Shown here in pieces: positions 52,362 to 61,887 of a DNA stretch of 64,000 nucleotides (the first letter of the stretch is position 1; every line of letters starts with the position of its first letter). The position numbers were made by a program, and so were the translations under genes. The stretch lies in NCBI RefSeq assembly GCF_018224885.1, contig NZ_JAGTXB010000002.1:62001-126000 (forward strand), written 5' to 3'. This DNA comes from Chitinophaga hostae (lineage in GTDB: Bacteria > Bacteroidota > Bacteroidia > Chitinophagales > Chitinophagaceae). The notes beneath the pieces are model-generated. The model was not told where the DNA came from. It made no database searches and saw only the letters and a program-made list of their open reading frames with translations.

Positions 52362-53045
52362 ATGGACCAGATTATTGAGTTTTTTAAACACCTCATTAAT
52401 CCCTCGTGGATTATTGAACACGGTGGCCTTTACCTGTTACTGGCGATCATCTTCGCAGAAACAGGCCTTTTTATCGGATTCTTTCTGCCGGGAGATTCGC
52501 TGCTCTTTGTGGCGGGGATCTATAGTGAAGACCTTTGCCGCAGCTTTTTTGATATGCCTTTTGTAGTGATTATGTTTTTAATTGCTGTTGCCGGCGTACT
52601 GGGTAACATGGTAGGCTTCTGGTTTGGTAAAAAATCGGGTCCTTTATTATTTAAGAAGAAGGACACCTTCTTTTTTAGAAAGAAGCATCTGCACCAGGCC
52701 CACGAGTTTTTTGTAAAGTATGGTGGCGGCGCTATCTTCTTTGCCCGCTTCCTGCCCATTATCCGCACCTTTGCTCCGATAGTGGCAGGTATTGTGGGAA
52801 TGGAAAGCAAAAAGTTTATGTTCTTTAACATCATTGGGTCCTTTGCCTGGGTATTTTCGATGATGCTGGCAGGTCATTACCTCGACAAACTGTTCCCGAA
52901 TCTGAAAGAGCACCTGGAACTCATTATCCTGGTAATTGTGCTGATCACCACTTTACCGGTACTGATCAAAGTGGTTTTTGGAAAAGTAAAGCACCAGTCG
53001 TCCCACCCACACACGGAAGTAGAAAAAACAGATTCTCCATTATAA
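52362..53045 (+). CDS. DedA-family membrane protein
   Basis: 227 residues with several membrane segments. FAETGLFIGFFLPGDSLLFVAGIY, the basic/aromatic FGKKSGPLLFKKK segment, and FARFLPIIRTFAPIVAGIVGM (the conserved RFxPxxRT motif) identify DedA, a family now regarded as lipid carriers (for example undecaprenyl phosphate recycling). Terminator 53061-53089 ends this transcript. Confidence 0.94.
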   Translation: MDQIIEFFKHLINPSWIIEHGGLYLLLAIIFAETGLFIGFFLPGDSLLFVAGIYSEDLCRSFFDMPFVVIMFLIAVAGVLGNMVGFWFGKKSGPLLFKKKDTFFFRKKHLHQAHEFFVKYGGGAIFFARFLPIIRTFAPIVAGIVGMESKKFMFFNIIGSFAWVFSMMLAGHYLDKLFPNLKEHLELIILVIVLITTLPVLIKVVFGKVKHQSSHPHTEVEKTDSPL

Positions 53046-53060
53046 TTTTTTATATCTTTA

Positions 53061-53089
53061 AAAGGGCTCTCGTAAGAGGCCCTTTTTTT
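53061..53089 (+). terminator. Terminator of dedA
   Basis: AAAGGGCTCT-CGTA-AGAGGCCCTTT with one bulge, followed by T. Confidence 0.85.
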
Positions 53090-53126
53090 ATTAATTCCCG
53101 TTATTATTATCATCAACCAAACAAAA

Positions 53127-54362
53127 ATGAAAACCGACAATCGTCCTGTTTCTATTTTCAATATAGCTGTAATAGTGGCTTCACTGGGCTATTTCGTGGA
53201 TATTTATGACCTTTTGCTGTTTACCATTGTAAGAGTACCGAGTTTAAAATCACTTGGATTGCCTCAGAGTGAAATTGATGCCGGCGCAGGGATGTTACTG
53301 ATCAACATACAGATGGTGGGCTTGCTGGTGGGCGGCATTTTCTGGGGGATTATCGGCGACAAAAAAGGTCGTTTAAGCGTGTTGTTTGGATCCATCCTTA
53401 TTTATTCGATCGCCAATATTGCCAATGGTTTTGTGCACGGCATCAACGGATATGTGCTATGGCGTTTTGTGGCCGGCTTTGGCCTGGCAGGGGAGCTGGG
53501 TGCGGGTATTACCCTGGTGTCTGAAATTCTGCCAAAGGAAAAAAGAGGTTATGGCACTATGATAGTGGCTACTGTAGGCGTTTCCGGCGCCGTGGCAGCC
53601 AACCTGATTGCCAAACTGGTGGGTGACTGGCGCATTTGTTATTTTATTGGCGGTGGGCTGGGCCTGGCTTTGCTGATCCTGCGGGTGAGTGTAATGGAGT
53701 CGCATATGTTTAACGCGGTAAAGGCTTCCACCGCTTCCAGGGGAAGTTTTATGGCTTTGTTTAACAACAGGGAGCGTTTTATTAAATACCTGAAATGTAT
53801 GCTGCTGGGTACTCCTACCTGGTTTGTAGTAGGGATACTTATTGCTTTTTCCAATAAGTTTGCTGCCGTTATGAACGTACAGGGGGCTATCAGTCCCGGC
53901 GATGCCGTAGCCTTTTGTTATGCAGGACTGGTATTGGGTGATTTTACTACCGGCCTGGTCAGCCAGTTATGGAAAAGCCGCCGCAAGGTGATGCTGCTGT
54001 TCCTGGTACTAACGGGCGTGATGGTTGCCGTGTATTTGAATTTACATGGTGTGGAAACCTGGGTGTTTTATACTGTGTGTTTTATACTTGGCTTCAGTGT
54101 TGGCTTCTGGGCTATTTTTGTAACAATTGCAGCAGAGAGTTTTGGTACCAATCTGAGGGCTACGGTGGCTACTACTGTTCCTAACTTCGCCAGGGGGATG
54201 TTGCCCCTGATATCCCTGTTGTTTATAAAAGTACAGGACTACTTTACTTTCCTGCAAAGCGGTGCTGTTGTTGCAGTTGTCTGCATTGGTATTGCACTGG
54301 TAACCGCGTGGAAGGTGGAAGAAACATTTGGTAAAGATCTGAACTACCTGGAAGAAATTTAA
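53127..54362 (+). CDS. Major facilitator superfamily transporter
   Basis: 411 residues, about 12 helices. VDIYDLLLFTIVR in helix 1, GIIGDKKGRLSVLFGSILIYSIANI (motif A), RFVAGFGLAGELGAGITLVSEILPKEKRGYG resembles the metabolite:H+ symporter group, and GFWAIFVTIAAESFGTNLRATVATTVPNFARG sits in the second half. Probably a sugar-acid or carboxylate importer; substrate unknown. Its last 4 nt overlap the convergent MarR gene. Confidence 0.9.
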   Translation: MKTDNRPVSIFNIAVIVASLGYFVDIYDLLLFTIVRVPSLKSLGLPQSEIDAGAGMLLINIQMVGLLVGGIFWGIIGDKKGRLSVLFGSILIYSIANIANGFVHGINGYVLWRFVAGFGLAGELGAGITLVSEILPKEKRGYGTMIVATVGVSGAVAANLIAKLVGDWRICYFIGGGLGLALLILRVSVMESHMFNAVKASTASRGSFMALFNNRERFIKYLKCMLLGTPTWFVVGILIAFSNKFAAVMNVQGAISPGDAVAFCYAGLVLGDFTTGLVSQLWKSRRKVMLLFLVLTGVMVAVYLNLHGVETWVFYTVCFILGFSVGFWAIFVTIAAESFGTNLRATVATTVPNFARGMLPLISLLFIKVQDYFTFLQSGAVVAVVCIGIALVTAWKVEETFGKDLNYLEEI

Positions 54363-54820
54363 TGATAGCTTTCCAGCATTTTATCCAGCAGCTTATTCAG
54401 CTGTATGAGTTCTTTTTCGTTTAATGATTTCAGGGTATTATCCAGTTGGCCGATTTCGTCATCGATTACTTTCAGCAGCTGGAGGCCCTTGTCATTAATG
54501 CGAACATCTACTGCGCGTCTGTCCATCTCGCTGTTTTTGCGTTCTACCAGGTCAGCTTTGCGGAGTCGTTCCACGAGGCGGGAAACGTCACTCATTTTGT
54601 CCAGCATTCTTTCTTTCAGCAGGTTGATATTAGCCGCTTTGGGATGTTGTCCGCGAAGAATGCGCAGTATATTGTACTGCTGCATAGTAATGCCATATTG
54701 CTTGAAGAACTGCTGGTGACGGGACGTTATCCAGTTACCGACAAAAATCAGGCTGATCAGGCCACGCTGATTTTCGCTTTCAAATGTTTTCTGTGTAATC
54801 AGTTTTTCCAGGTTAGACAT
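54359..54820 (-). CDS. MarR-family transcriptional regulator
   Basis: 153 residues, winged helix: QQYNILRILRGQHPKAANINLLKERMLDKMSDVSRLVERLRKADLVERKNSEMDRRAVDVRINDKGLQLLKVID. The DRR wing motif and dimerisation helices are present. It may control the convergent MFS gene or an operon to its left, but no operator palindrome was recognised. Confidence 0.93.
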   Translation of the reverse strand: MSNLEKLITQKTFESENQRGLISLIFVGNWITSRHQQFFKQYGITMQQYNILRILRGQHPKAANINLLKERMLDKMSDVSRLVERLRKADLVERKNSEMDRRAVDVRINDKGLQLLKVIDDEIGQLDNTLKSLNEKELIQLNKLLDKMLESYH

Positions 54821-54979
54821 ACATTCAGAGTTAAACTAAATTTGACGGAACGATTTAGAACTGTTTCATTTATACTGCTTTAGCTCCTGTCGGAGTCGTG
54901 GTAAAATTACGAATAAAAACAGAATTGCCGGGTTTGTCTTGTCGAGGATTCGACCATTTTTGCCGATTATTTGGATTTT

Positions 54980-55180
54980 GTCTTGCTCAGGATTAAACTG
55001 ATTTTGATGACCCGATGATTTTTTCTCTGATGATTTTAAAAAGATTAGCGAAGATAAAAGCGGAAATCCGCTTATATCTTCGCTAATCTTTTTAAATCCT
55101 GTAAAAGTATAATCCTGAAATCATCAAAATCAGTTTAATCCTGGGTAAGACAAAATCAGTTTAATCCTGAGTAAGACAAA
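54980..55180. repeat. Long imperfect palindrome between marR and mdh
   Basis: The core stem 55035-55063 pairs with 55068-55096 (29 bp, one mismatch, AAAT loop). Outer arms 54980-55010 and 55121-55151 match at 29 of 31 positions (core AGGATTAAACTGATTTTGAT). The right arm is followed by a second direct copy of AATCAGTTTAATCCTG (55155-55170). It fills most of the 365-bp gap after the mdh stop. No gene seen. Confidence 0.85.
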
Positions 55181-55185
55181 AATAC

Positions 55186-56127
55186 TTATGCTGTAGCCGA
55201 CTGCATTTTATCCAGTACGTCCATTACTTCCTTTACATGTTGGGCAGAGGTATTCAATAATTCTTTTTCTGCTGCATTCAGTTGCAGTTCGATAATTTTT
55301 TCTATTCCGTTTTTACCCAGTACTACAGGTACGCCGAGGTAGATATCTTTGAGGCCATACTGACCGGATAACCAGGCGCATACGGGGAAAATACGTTTTT
55401 CATCTTTTACTATCGCTTCCACCATTTGCGCGGCGGCAGCTCCCGGAGCGTACCAGGCAGAAGTGCCGAGCAGGTTTACGATTTCGCCGCCACCTACTTT
55501 TGTACGCTGGATGATAGCTTCCAGTTTATCATTGGCTACCAGTTCTGTTACAGGAATACCACTTACGGTAGTATAACGTGGCAGCGGCACCATTGTATCG
55601 CCATGGCCACCCATCAGGATTGCCTGTATATCTTTCGGTGAGCAGCCAATTTCATCTGCCAGGAAAGCGCGGTAACGGGCGGTATCGAGTATACCGGCCA
55701 TACCAAATACTTTACTGCTGTCTTTTTTGGCGCTGAGATAACTGCAATAGGTCATTACATCCAAAGGATTGCTCACAATGATGATAATGGCATCCGGAGA
55801 ATGTTTGGTAATATTTTCAGTCACCGATTTCACAATGTTGGCATTGGTGGAAATCAGGTCATCCCTGCTCATTCCAGGTTTACGCGGAAGTCCTGACGTG
55901 ATCACTACTACATCGCTGTTAGCGGTTTTGGTGTAGTCATTAGTCACTCCTGTAATTTTGGTACTGTAATAATCAATGGGAGCCTGTTGCCATGTGTCCA
56001 GGGCCTTACCTTCAGCCGTTCCTTCTTTAATATCCAATAAAACCACCTCCTGCAGAAAATCTTTGTGGGCCAGCACATTGGCACACGTTGCGCCTACGTT
56101 CCCGGCTCCTACTACTGTAACTTTCAT
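55186..56127 (-). CDS. mdh: Malate dehydrogenase
   Basis: NAD-dependent TCA-cycle enzyme, 313 residues, of the lactate-dehydrogenase-like type. MKVTVVGAGNVGATCANVLA (NAD site), TSGLPRKPGMSRDDLISTNANIV (substrate Arg residues), VSNPLDVMTYCSY and GGHGDTMVPLPRYTTVSG with the catalytic His. A minus-strand TACATTTG (56169-56176) is the probable -7 box, 42 bp upstream of the ATG. Confidence 0.97.
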   Translation of the reverse strand: MKVTVVGAGNVGATCANVLAHKDFLQEVVLLDIKEGTAEGKALDTWQQAPIDYYSTKITGVTNDYTKTANSDVVVITSGLPRKPGMSRDDLISTNANIVKSVTENITKHSPDAIIIIVSNPLDVMTYCSYLSAKKDSSKVFGMAGILDTARYRAFLADEIGCSPKDIQAILMGGHGDTMVPLPRYTTVSGIPVTELVANDKLEAIIQRTKVGGGEIVNLLGTSAWYAPGAAAAQMVEAIVKDEKRIFPVCAWLSGQYGLKDIYLGVPVVLGKNGIEKIIELQLNAAEKELLNTSAQHVKEVMDVLDKMQSATA

Positions 56128-56225
56128 TTTGTCTATAGCTTTAAAAGTGAAGAATGATTGTGATTAAACAAATGTAATGATTCGGCTTTAGAATAACCGG
56201 TCATACAGGCACATTTTCCAAAGGA

Positions 56226-56729
56226 TTATTTGTTCAGATAAAACAGCAGGGAATCTATCTTGGCACTTCCTTCAAAGCCCTTTACAAACTGCTGTTTCCT
56301 GTCATATATGTATAATCCGGGGAAGTAACGGAGGTCATAAAAATACATGATCTGACGGGTAGGTTCGCTGGCCATAATGATGTTTGGATAGTTTTTGATC
56401 TTATACTGATCATAATATTCCTTCATTTGTTCTACCTTAAACGGGGTGACCATCAGGATCTGTGTTTTTTTAAATTTGTCAATATTCTTCAACATTTCTT
56501 CGGTCAGGTGCTTACAGTGATCACAGTCAACACTGAACACAAACACCATCGTTTTTTCGTTCCGCTTGAGATCGTTTTTTGTAATTGAATGGCCATCCAC
56601 GAGCGTAAGTGGGAAGGCTGGAATGATCGGATACTGTAAATATGGTGGTTTTGCCGGAGGATTAGCATTGGTTTGAGCCTTCAAAAACACGGGTAAACAG
56701 CCTAAAATAACTAAAAACACGTAGCGCAT
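56226..56729 (-). CDS. Secreted thioredoxin-like (TlpA/redoxin) protein
   Basis: 167 residues: signal peptide (ending FLKAQ), then a thioredoxin fold with FVFSVDCDHCKHLTEEM, a CxxC active site reading Cys-Asp-His-Cys, and a cis-Pro region (RYFPGLYIYD). It is a probable periplasmic thiol-disulphide or peroxidase-like redox protein; length is typical. Last residue region FVKGFEGSAKIDSLL is common in the group. Confidence 0.87.
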   Translation of the reverse strand: MRYVFLVILGCLPVFLKAQTNANPPAKPPYLQYPIIPAFPLTLVDGHSITKNDLKRNEKTMVFVFSVDCDHCKHLTEEMLKNIDKFKKTQILMVTPFKVEQMKEYYDQYKIKNYPNIIMASEPTRQIMYFYDLRYFPGLYIYDRKQQFVKGFEGSAKIDSLLFYLNK

Positions 56730-56918
56730 ACTTATAAAAGTTTCTTGATTTGAGTTTAAATTTACCGGATAAATGTCATTTATTGAATAAAAATGACGAA
56801 AATTGAGCCGAAAAGGGACTAATCTATCTAATTTTGGGAATTAGTTGCTTGTTCATATGCGAAAATTTTTACTTTTGCAATCCGTATAAATTTTTAACTT
56901 AAAATCAGTAACCTATTT

Positions 56919-57485
56919 ATGGCTACCACCGCAGATATCAGAACAGGATTAATTATCAAGCTGGATAACAGTTTGTATTCTGTTGTAGAGTTTGGTCAGA
57001 ACAAAACCGCCCGTGCAGCCGCAAAGGTTTGGGCTAAATTGAAGGGCGTTGACAATAGCCGTTCTATAGAGCACACATGGAACTCAGGAGACACCATCTT
57101 CCCTATCCGCATTGAAAAGAAAGCTTTCCAATACTTATATAAAGATGATACCGGCTACAACTTCATGGATAATGAAACGTTTGAGCAGATAGCTATGCCG
57201 GAAACAGCGATAGATGCTCCGCAATTCCTGAAAGAAGGACAGGAAGTAAGTGTGCAGATCAATACAGAAACGGAGCAGTATATGGCAGTAGAATTACCAG
57301 ACAAAATTGTGGTACTGGTAACTTACTCCGAGCCAGGTGTGAAAGGTGATACTGCTACCCGTACTTTGAAACCCGCTACTGTGGAGACCGGAGCAACTGT
57401 GATGGTGCCGTTGTTTGTGGACGAGGGAGAGCTGATCCGTGTTAATACCAAGAATGGTGAGTACATCGAGAGAGTAAAAGCATAA
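56919..57485 (+). CDS. efp: Elongation factor P with Arg32 loop
   Basis: Rescues ribosomes stalled at polyproline. 188 residues, three domains. The loop that normally reads PGKG with a modifiable lysine reads TARA here (KTARAAAKVWAKLK, residues 29-42), placing Arg at position 32. Arg32 is the residue rhamnosylated by EarP in Pseudomonas-type EF-P; no earP-like gene is next to it. The rest (SIEHTWNSGDTIFPIRIEKKAFQYLYKDDTGYNFMDNETFEQI) is typical. TACTTTTG (56870-56877) is the -7 box. accB follows, 131 bp later. Confidence 0.94.
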   Translation: MATTADIRTGLIIKLDNSLYSVVEFGQNKTARAAAKVWAKLKGVDNSRSIEHTWNSGDTIFPIRIEKKAFQYLYKDDTGYNFMDNETFEQIAMPETAIDAPQFLKEGQEVSVQINTETEQYMAVELPDKIVVLVTYSEPGVKGDTATRTLKPATVETGATVMVPLFVDEGELIRVNTKNGEYIERVKA

Positions 57486-57616
57486 ATCATTTGGCATTGT
57501 GGGTTTCCGGGTGGGAATTTTGTTTCTGAGGGATAATTCTTTCTGAAGCAATATTCCTGAATGCGTGAAATTTGCGAGCCATCATATTCTATATTTCTAA
57601 ACCAAAAACTGTCTAC

Positions 57617-58096
57617 ATGGACTTTAAACAGATTCAGGAACTGGTAAAAATGATCAACAAATCAAATATCAGTGAACTGAGCATTGAACAGGACAAGTTT
57701 AAGATTACAATAAAACAGAAGGATAACGAAGTACAACAGGTAATCACCGTTCCTGCAACCATGGCACCCGCACAGGCAGTAGCCGCTGTAGCTCCTGCAG
57801 CAGCTCCCGCTCCCGCAGCACCCGCAGCTGCTGCGCCAGCTCCTTCCAAAGAAAGCAACCTGGTTACTATCAAATCTCCCATGATCGGGACCTTCTACCG
57901 CAGCGCCGGTCCGGACAAAGCACCTTTCATCAACGTTGGTGACGAAGTAGCTCCCGGTAAAGTGGTGTGCATCATCGAAGCAATGAAGTTATTCAACGAA
58001 ATAGAGAGTGAAGTAAGTGGTAAAGTTGTGAAAGTACTGGTAGATGACGCATCTCCGGTAGAATACGACCAGCCTTTATTCTTAGTTGAACCGTAA
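57617..58096 (+). CDS. accB: Biotin carboxyl carrier protein of acetyl-CoA carboxylase
   Basis: 159 residues from MDFKQIQELVKMINKSN. N-terminal helix, Ala/Pro-rich linker (about residues 50-80), biotinyl domain with the biotin Lys in IIEAMKLFNEIESEVSG. The frame extends upstream to 57572 but homologues start at MDFKQI. Paired with accC downstream. Confidence 0.96.
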   Translation: MDFKQIQELVKMINKSNISELSIEQDKFKITIKQKDNEVQQVITVPATMAPAQAVAAVAPAAAPAPAAPAAAAPAPSKESNLVTIKSPMIGTFYRSAGPDKAPFINVGDEVAPGKVVCIIEAMKLFNEIESEVSGKVVKVLVDDASPVEYDQPLFLVEP

Positions 58097-58193
58097 TAAT
58101 AGCCTTTAACCGTTAGCCTTTAGCTTTTCAATCCTTACTGAGGTCAGGACTGAACCGCTAAAGGCTAACAGCTAAAAGCTAACAGCTATTATT
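58095..58193 (+). repeat. AGCTAAAAGC-type inverted repeat between accB and accC
   Basis: AATAATAGC (58095-58103) pairs with GCTATTATT (58185-58193), and GTTAGCCTTTAGC (58112-58124) with GCTAAAGGCTAAC (58157-58169). Units of GTTAGC and AGCTAAAAGC fill the loop. No strong T run, so read-through to accC is expected. Confidence 0.8.
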
Positions 58194-58210
58194 AACTTAT
58201 AAGGAAAACA

Positions 58211-59548
58211 ATGTTCAAAAAAATATTGATTGCCAACCGCGGTGAAATTGCCCTTCGGATTATCCGTACCTGTAAGGAAATGGGTATCAAAACGGTGGCA
58301 GTTTATTCTACAGCAGATAAAGACAGCCTGCATGTGAAATTTGCCGATGAAGCAGTATGCATAGGCAAACCACAAAGCACGGAGTCTTATCTGAACATCC
58401 CTCACCTGATGGCTGCTGCTGAAATCACGAATGCAGACGCTATCCACCCCGGATACGGCTTCCTGGCTGAAAATGCCCGTTTTGCTGAAATCTGTGGTGA
58501 GCATGGTATTAAGTTCATCGGACCCACTCCGGATATGATCCGCAGAATGGGAGATAAGATGACCGCTAAGGAAACCATGATTGCTGCCGGTGTACCGGTT
58601 ATTCCAGGTTCTGAAGGACTGCTGCAAAGCGTGGAAGAAGCCAAGGCAATTGCAAAAGGCATGGGACTTCCGGTAATCATCAAAGCCACTGCCGGCGGTG
58701 GTGGTAAAGGTATGCGTGTGGTATGGGAAGAAAGTGAGATAGAGACTGCCTACAACATGGCTAAAAATGAAGCGCGTGCTTCTTTCAGCAACGATGGTAT
58801 CTACATGGAGAAATTCGTGGAAGAACCCCGTCATATTGAAATCCAGGTAGCAGGTGATCAATACGGTAAAGTATGTCACCTCAGTGAAAGGGATTGCTCT
58901 ATCCAGCGTCGTCACCAGAAGCTGGTAGAAGAATCGCCTTCTCCGTTTATGACGCCTGAGCTGCGTGAGAAAATGGGGGAAGCAGCTATCAAGGCAGCCA
59001 GTGCGATCAACTATGAAAGTGTTGGTACCATTGAGTTCCTGGTAGATAAACACCGCAATTTCTATTTCATGGAAATGAATACACGTATCCAGGTAGAACA
59101 CGGTGTTACGGAAGAAGTGATCAATTTCGACCTGGTAAAAGAGCAGATCAAGATTGCAGCAGGTATTCCTATCTCCGGAAAAAATTATACGCCACAGATG
59201 CATGCCATCGAATGTCGTATCAATGCGGAAGATCCTTACAACGATTTCCGTCCTTCTCCCGGTAAAATCACTACGCTGCATATTCCCGGCGGTCATGGCG
59301 TACGTGTGGATTCCCACATCTATGCCGGTTACGTTATTCCGCCGTATTATGACTCCATGGTAGCGAAAATTATTACTATGGCGCAAACCCGCGAAGAGGC
59401 CATCAATACGATGGAGCGCGCATTGAGCGAGTTTGTGATCGAAGGTGTTAAAACAACGATTCCTTTCCATCAGCAGCTGATGCGTGATGAAAACTTCCGT
59501 AAAGGTAACTTTACCACCAAGTTTACAGAAACGTTTAAGTTGGTATAA
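58211..59548 (+). CDS. accC: Biotin carboxylase of acetyl-CoA carboxylase
   Basis: 445 residues. ATP-grasp enzyme that carboxylates BCCP biotin. [39 protein letters not shown] (ATP loop), [34 protein letters not shown] and [13 protein letters not shown] are conserved. A terminator at 59574-59607 ends the accBC transcript. Confidence 0.97.
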   Translation: MFKKILIANRGEIALRIIRTCKEMGIKTVAVYSTADKDSLHVKFADEAVCIGKPQSTESYLNIPHLMAAAEITNADAIHPGYGFLAENARFAEICGEHGIKFIGPTPDMIRRMGDKMTAKETMIAAGVPVIPGSEGLLQSVEEAKAIAKGMGLPVIIKATAGGGGKGMRVVWEESEIETAYNMAKNEARASFSNDGIYMEKFVEEPRHIEIQVAGDQYGKVCHLSERDCSIQRRHQKLVEESPSPFMTPELREKMGEAAIKAASAINYESVGTIEFLVDKHRNFYFMEMNTRIQVEHGVTEEVINFDLVKEQIKIAAGIPISGKNYTPQMHAIECRINAEDPYNDFRPSPGKITTLHIPGGHGVRVDSHIYAGYVIPPYYDSMVAKIITMAQTREEAINTMERALSEFVIEGVKTTIPFHQQLMRDENFRKGNFTTKFTETFKLV

Positions 59549-59573
59549 CGGTAACGGATATACTATTTTGAGC

Positions 59574-59607
59574 ATCCTCCCGGCTTCATTGCCCGGAGGA
59601 TTTTTTT
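59574..59607 (+). terminator. Terminator of accB-accC
   Basis: ATCCTCC / GGAGGAT stem with T7. Confidence 0.88.
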
Positions 59608-59645
59608 ATGTGTGGTAACTCTCCTGTAGCGGGGGTAAAAAACAA

Positions 59646-59669
59646 AGCCCCGGATGAAAATCCGGGGCT
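59646..59669 (-). terminator. Terminator of glnN
   Basis: AGCCCCGGAT-GAAA-ATCCGGGGCT, perfect 10-bp stem; T-rich on the minus strand, 28 bp after the stop. Confidence 0.88.
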
Positions 59670-59697
59670 AATCATACACCAAAACAATCTTACGGTT

Positions 59698-61887
59698 TTA
59701 TCGCAAGAAAAGCAGCTCTCTGTATTTAGGCAGTGCCCATTTTTTGTCATCCACGAGGAACTCCAGTTTGTCGGAGTGGTAGCGGATCACATCAAAGTAC
59801 GGCTTAATCTTTTCACAGTAATCAATCGCTTTCTGACGGCTGTCGGTAAGCTTGTTAGCTACCTTACGTGCCTCGATCATAGCCTGTACATTCTCACTGA
59901 TTACATTAATATGTTCAGCTATTTTAGCAGCAATTTGTTTTTGAGCTTTAACGGATTCTTCGCCCAGACCAATTCCTTTCAGGCCGTTGATATTAGCCAC
60001 CAGGTCGTTCAGGTAGCTGATAGCAGACGGGAGGATAGTATTGGTAGCGAGGTCGCCGATAACGCGGGCTTCGATCTGCACTTTCTTCACATAATCTTCC
60101 AGCAGTATTTCGTGGCGTGCGTGCAGTTCTTTTTCGTTGTAAACGCCGGTCTCAGCATAGAGTTTGGTTGCTTTAGGAGTAACCATGGCATCCAGTGCTT
60201 TCGGAGTGGTTTTTACGTTAGCTAAACCTCTCTTCTCAGCTTCTTTTTCCCATTCTTCACTGTATCCGTCGCCTTCAAACAGTATTTTTTCCGAATCTAC
60301 AATATATTTCCGAAGAGTTTGCATAATTGCAATCTCTTTTTTCTCGCCCTTTTCGATCAGTGCATCAACCTCTGCTTTAAAGTCAACCAGGGTTTTAGCC
60401 ATGATAGTATTCAGCACAGTCATTGCAGAAGCACAGTTTGCAGAAGAACCTACCGCGCGGAATTCAAACTTGTTGCCGGTGAAAGCAAAAGGAGAAGTAC
60501 GGTTACGGTCGGTGTTATCGAGCAACAGTTCAGGAATATGACGGTGCAGATCCAGTTTCAGGATAGCTTCGTCCTGTTCGTCGAATTTGTTGTTAACACG
60601 ATTTTTAACTTCCTGCAGTACATCGAACAGGTATTTACCGGTAAATACGGAAATAATTGCCGGAGGTGCTTCGTTAGCGCCCAGACGGAAGTCGTTGCTT
60701 GGAGAAGCAATAGCGGCTCTCATCAGGTCAGCGTAGTCATGTACCGCTTTAATGGTGTTCACAAAGAAAGTGAGGAACATCAGGTTGGTCTTCGGTGTTT
60801 TACCGGGAGCCAGCAGGTTTACACCTGTGTCTGTAGACATGCTCCAGTTGTTATGTTTACCGGAACCGTTGATGCCTGCAAAAGGTTTCTCGTGCAGTAA
60901 CACTTTCAGTTTGTGACGTTTAGCCACTTTATTCATCACATCCATCAGCAGGGAGTTGTGGTCTACTGCGATGTTTACTTCTTCAAATATTGGAGCACAT
61001 TCGAACTGGGAAGGCGCAACCTCGTTGTGACGGGTTCTTAAAGGAATACCCAGTTTGTAAGATTCTACTTCGAAATCGCGCATGTAAGCGTAAGCACGCT
61101 CAGGAATGGCACCGAAGTAATGATCTTCCAGCTGCTGACCTTTGGAAGGTGCGTGACCAACAACGGTACGACCGGTCATGATCAGGTCAGGACGGGCGTT
61201 AGCCATTGTTTCGTCTACCAGGAAGTATTCCTGTTCCCAACCCAGGGTACCGGTTACTTTGGTAACGTTTTTATCGAAATAGTTACATACGTCTACTGCA
61301 GCTTTGTCCATAGCAGCCAATGCTTTCAGCAATGGAGCCTTGTAATCCAGTGATTCACCGGTGTAGGCTACAAAGATAGTAGGTATGCAGAGTGTTTTAC
61401 CATAACCCTGTTCCAGGATGAAGGCAGGAGAGGAAGGATCCCAGGCAGTGTAGCCGCGGGCTTCGAAGGTAGCTCTCAAACCACCGTTAGGGAAACTGGA
61501 AGCATCTGGTTCCTGTTGTACCAATGCATCACCATCAAAAGTTTCCAGTGCAGTACCATCACCTTTCAAAGTGAAAAATGAATCATGTTTTTCGGCGGTA
61601 GTACCGGTTAATGGCTGAAACCAGTGTGTGTAGTGAGTCACACCCTTTTTCATAGCCCATGCTTTCATGCCGGATGCAATTTGCTCGGACATTTTACGTT
61701 CCAGCTTGGTGCCATTTTTAACAGAATTCATCAGGCTCTTATAAGCCTCATCGCTCAGATATTCCCGAACAACTTTACCAGTGAAAACATTGCTGCCAAA
61801 CACTTCGGTGATTTTACCATTATGTTCGGTGAGAGTGGAGTCTACGCCAGCTAATCCTTCCAGCGCTTTGAAACGTAACGATTGCAT
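59698..61887 (-). CDS. glnN: Glutamine synthetase type III
   Basis: 729 residues from MQSLRFKALEGL (ATG 61887); an earlier in-frame ATG adds 7 unlikely residues. The N-terminal FTGKVVREYLSDEAYKSLMNSVKNGTKLERKMSEQIASGMKAWA and TLGWEQEYFLVDE (metal Glu residues) are typical, as are HNEVAPSQFECAPIFEEVNIAVDHNSLLMDVM and GSGKHNNWSMSTDTG. Makes glutamine from glutamate and ammonia; GSIII is frequent in Bacteroidota. The 289-bp gap before purL shows AT-rich sequence and the purL -7 box only. Confidence 0.96.
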   Translation of the reverse strand: MQSLRFKALEGLAGVDSTLTEHNGKITEVFGSNVFTGKVVREYLSDEAYKSLMNSVKNGTKLERKMSEQIASGMKAWAMKKGVTHYTHWFQPLTGTTAEKHDSFFTLKGDGTALETFDGDALVQQEPDASSFPNGGLRATFEARGYTAWDPSSPAFILEQGYGKTLCIPTIFVAYTGESLDYKAPLLKALAAMDKAAVDVCNYFDKNVTKVTGTLGWEQEYFLVDETMANARPDLIMTGRTVVGHAPSKGQQLEDHYFGAIPERAYAYMRDFEVESYKLGIPLRTRHNEVAPSQFECAPIFEEVNIAVDHNSLLMDVMNKVAKRHKLKVLLHEKPFAGINGSGKHNNWSMSTDTGVNLLAPGKTPKTNLMFLTFFVNTIKAVHDYADLMRAAIASPSNDFRLGANEAPPAIISVFTGKYLFDVLQEVKNRVNNKFDEQDEAILKLDLHRHIPELLLDNTDRNRTSPFAFTGNKFEFRAVGSSANCASAMTVLNTIMAKTLVDFKAEVDALIEKGEKKEIAIMQTLRKYIVDSEKILFEGDGYSEEWEKEAEKRGLANVKTTPKALDAMVTPKATKLYAETGVYNEKELHARHEILLEDYVKKVQIEARVIGDLATNTILPSAISYLNDLVANINGLKGIGLGEESVKAQKQIAAKIAEHINVISENVQAMIEARKVANKLTDSRQKAIDYCEKIKPYFDVIRYHSDKLEFLVDDKKWALPKYRELLFLR

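Noticed and set aside
58172..59575. 467-codon minus-strand open frame opposite accC
   Set aside because: Cys/His/Phe-rich shadow of a conserved enzyme; accC on the plus strand explains the region completely.
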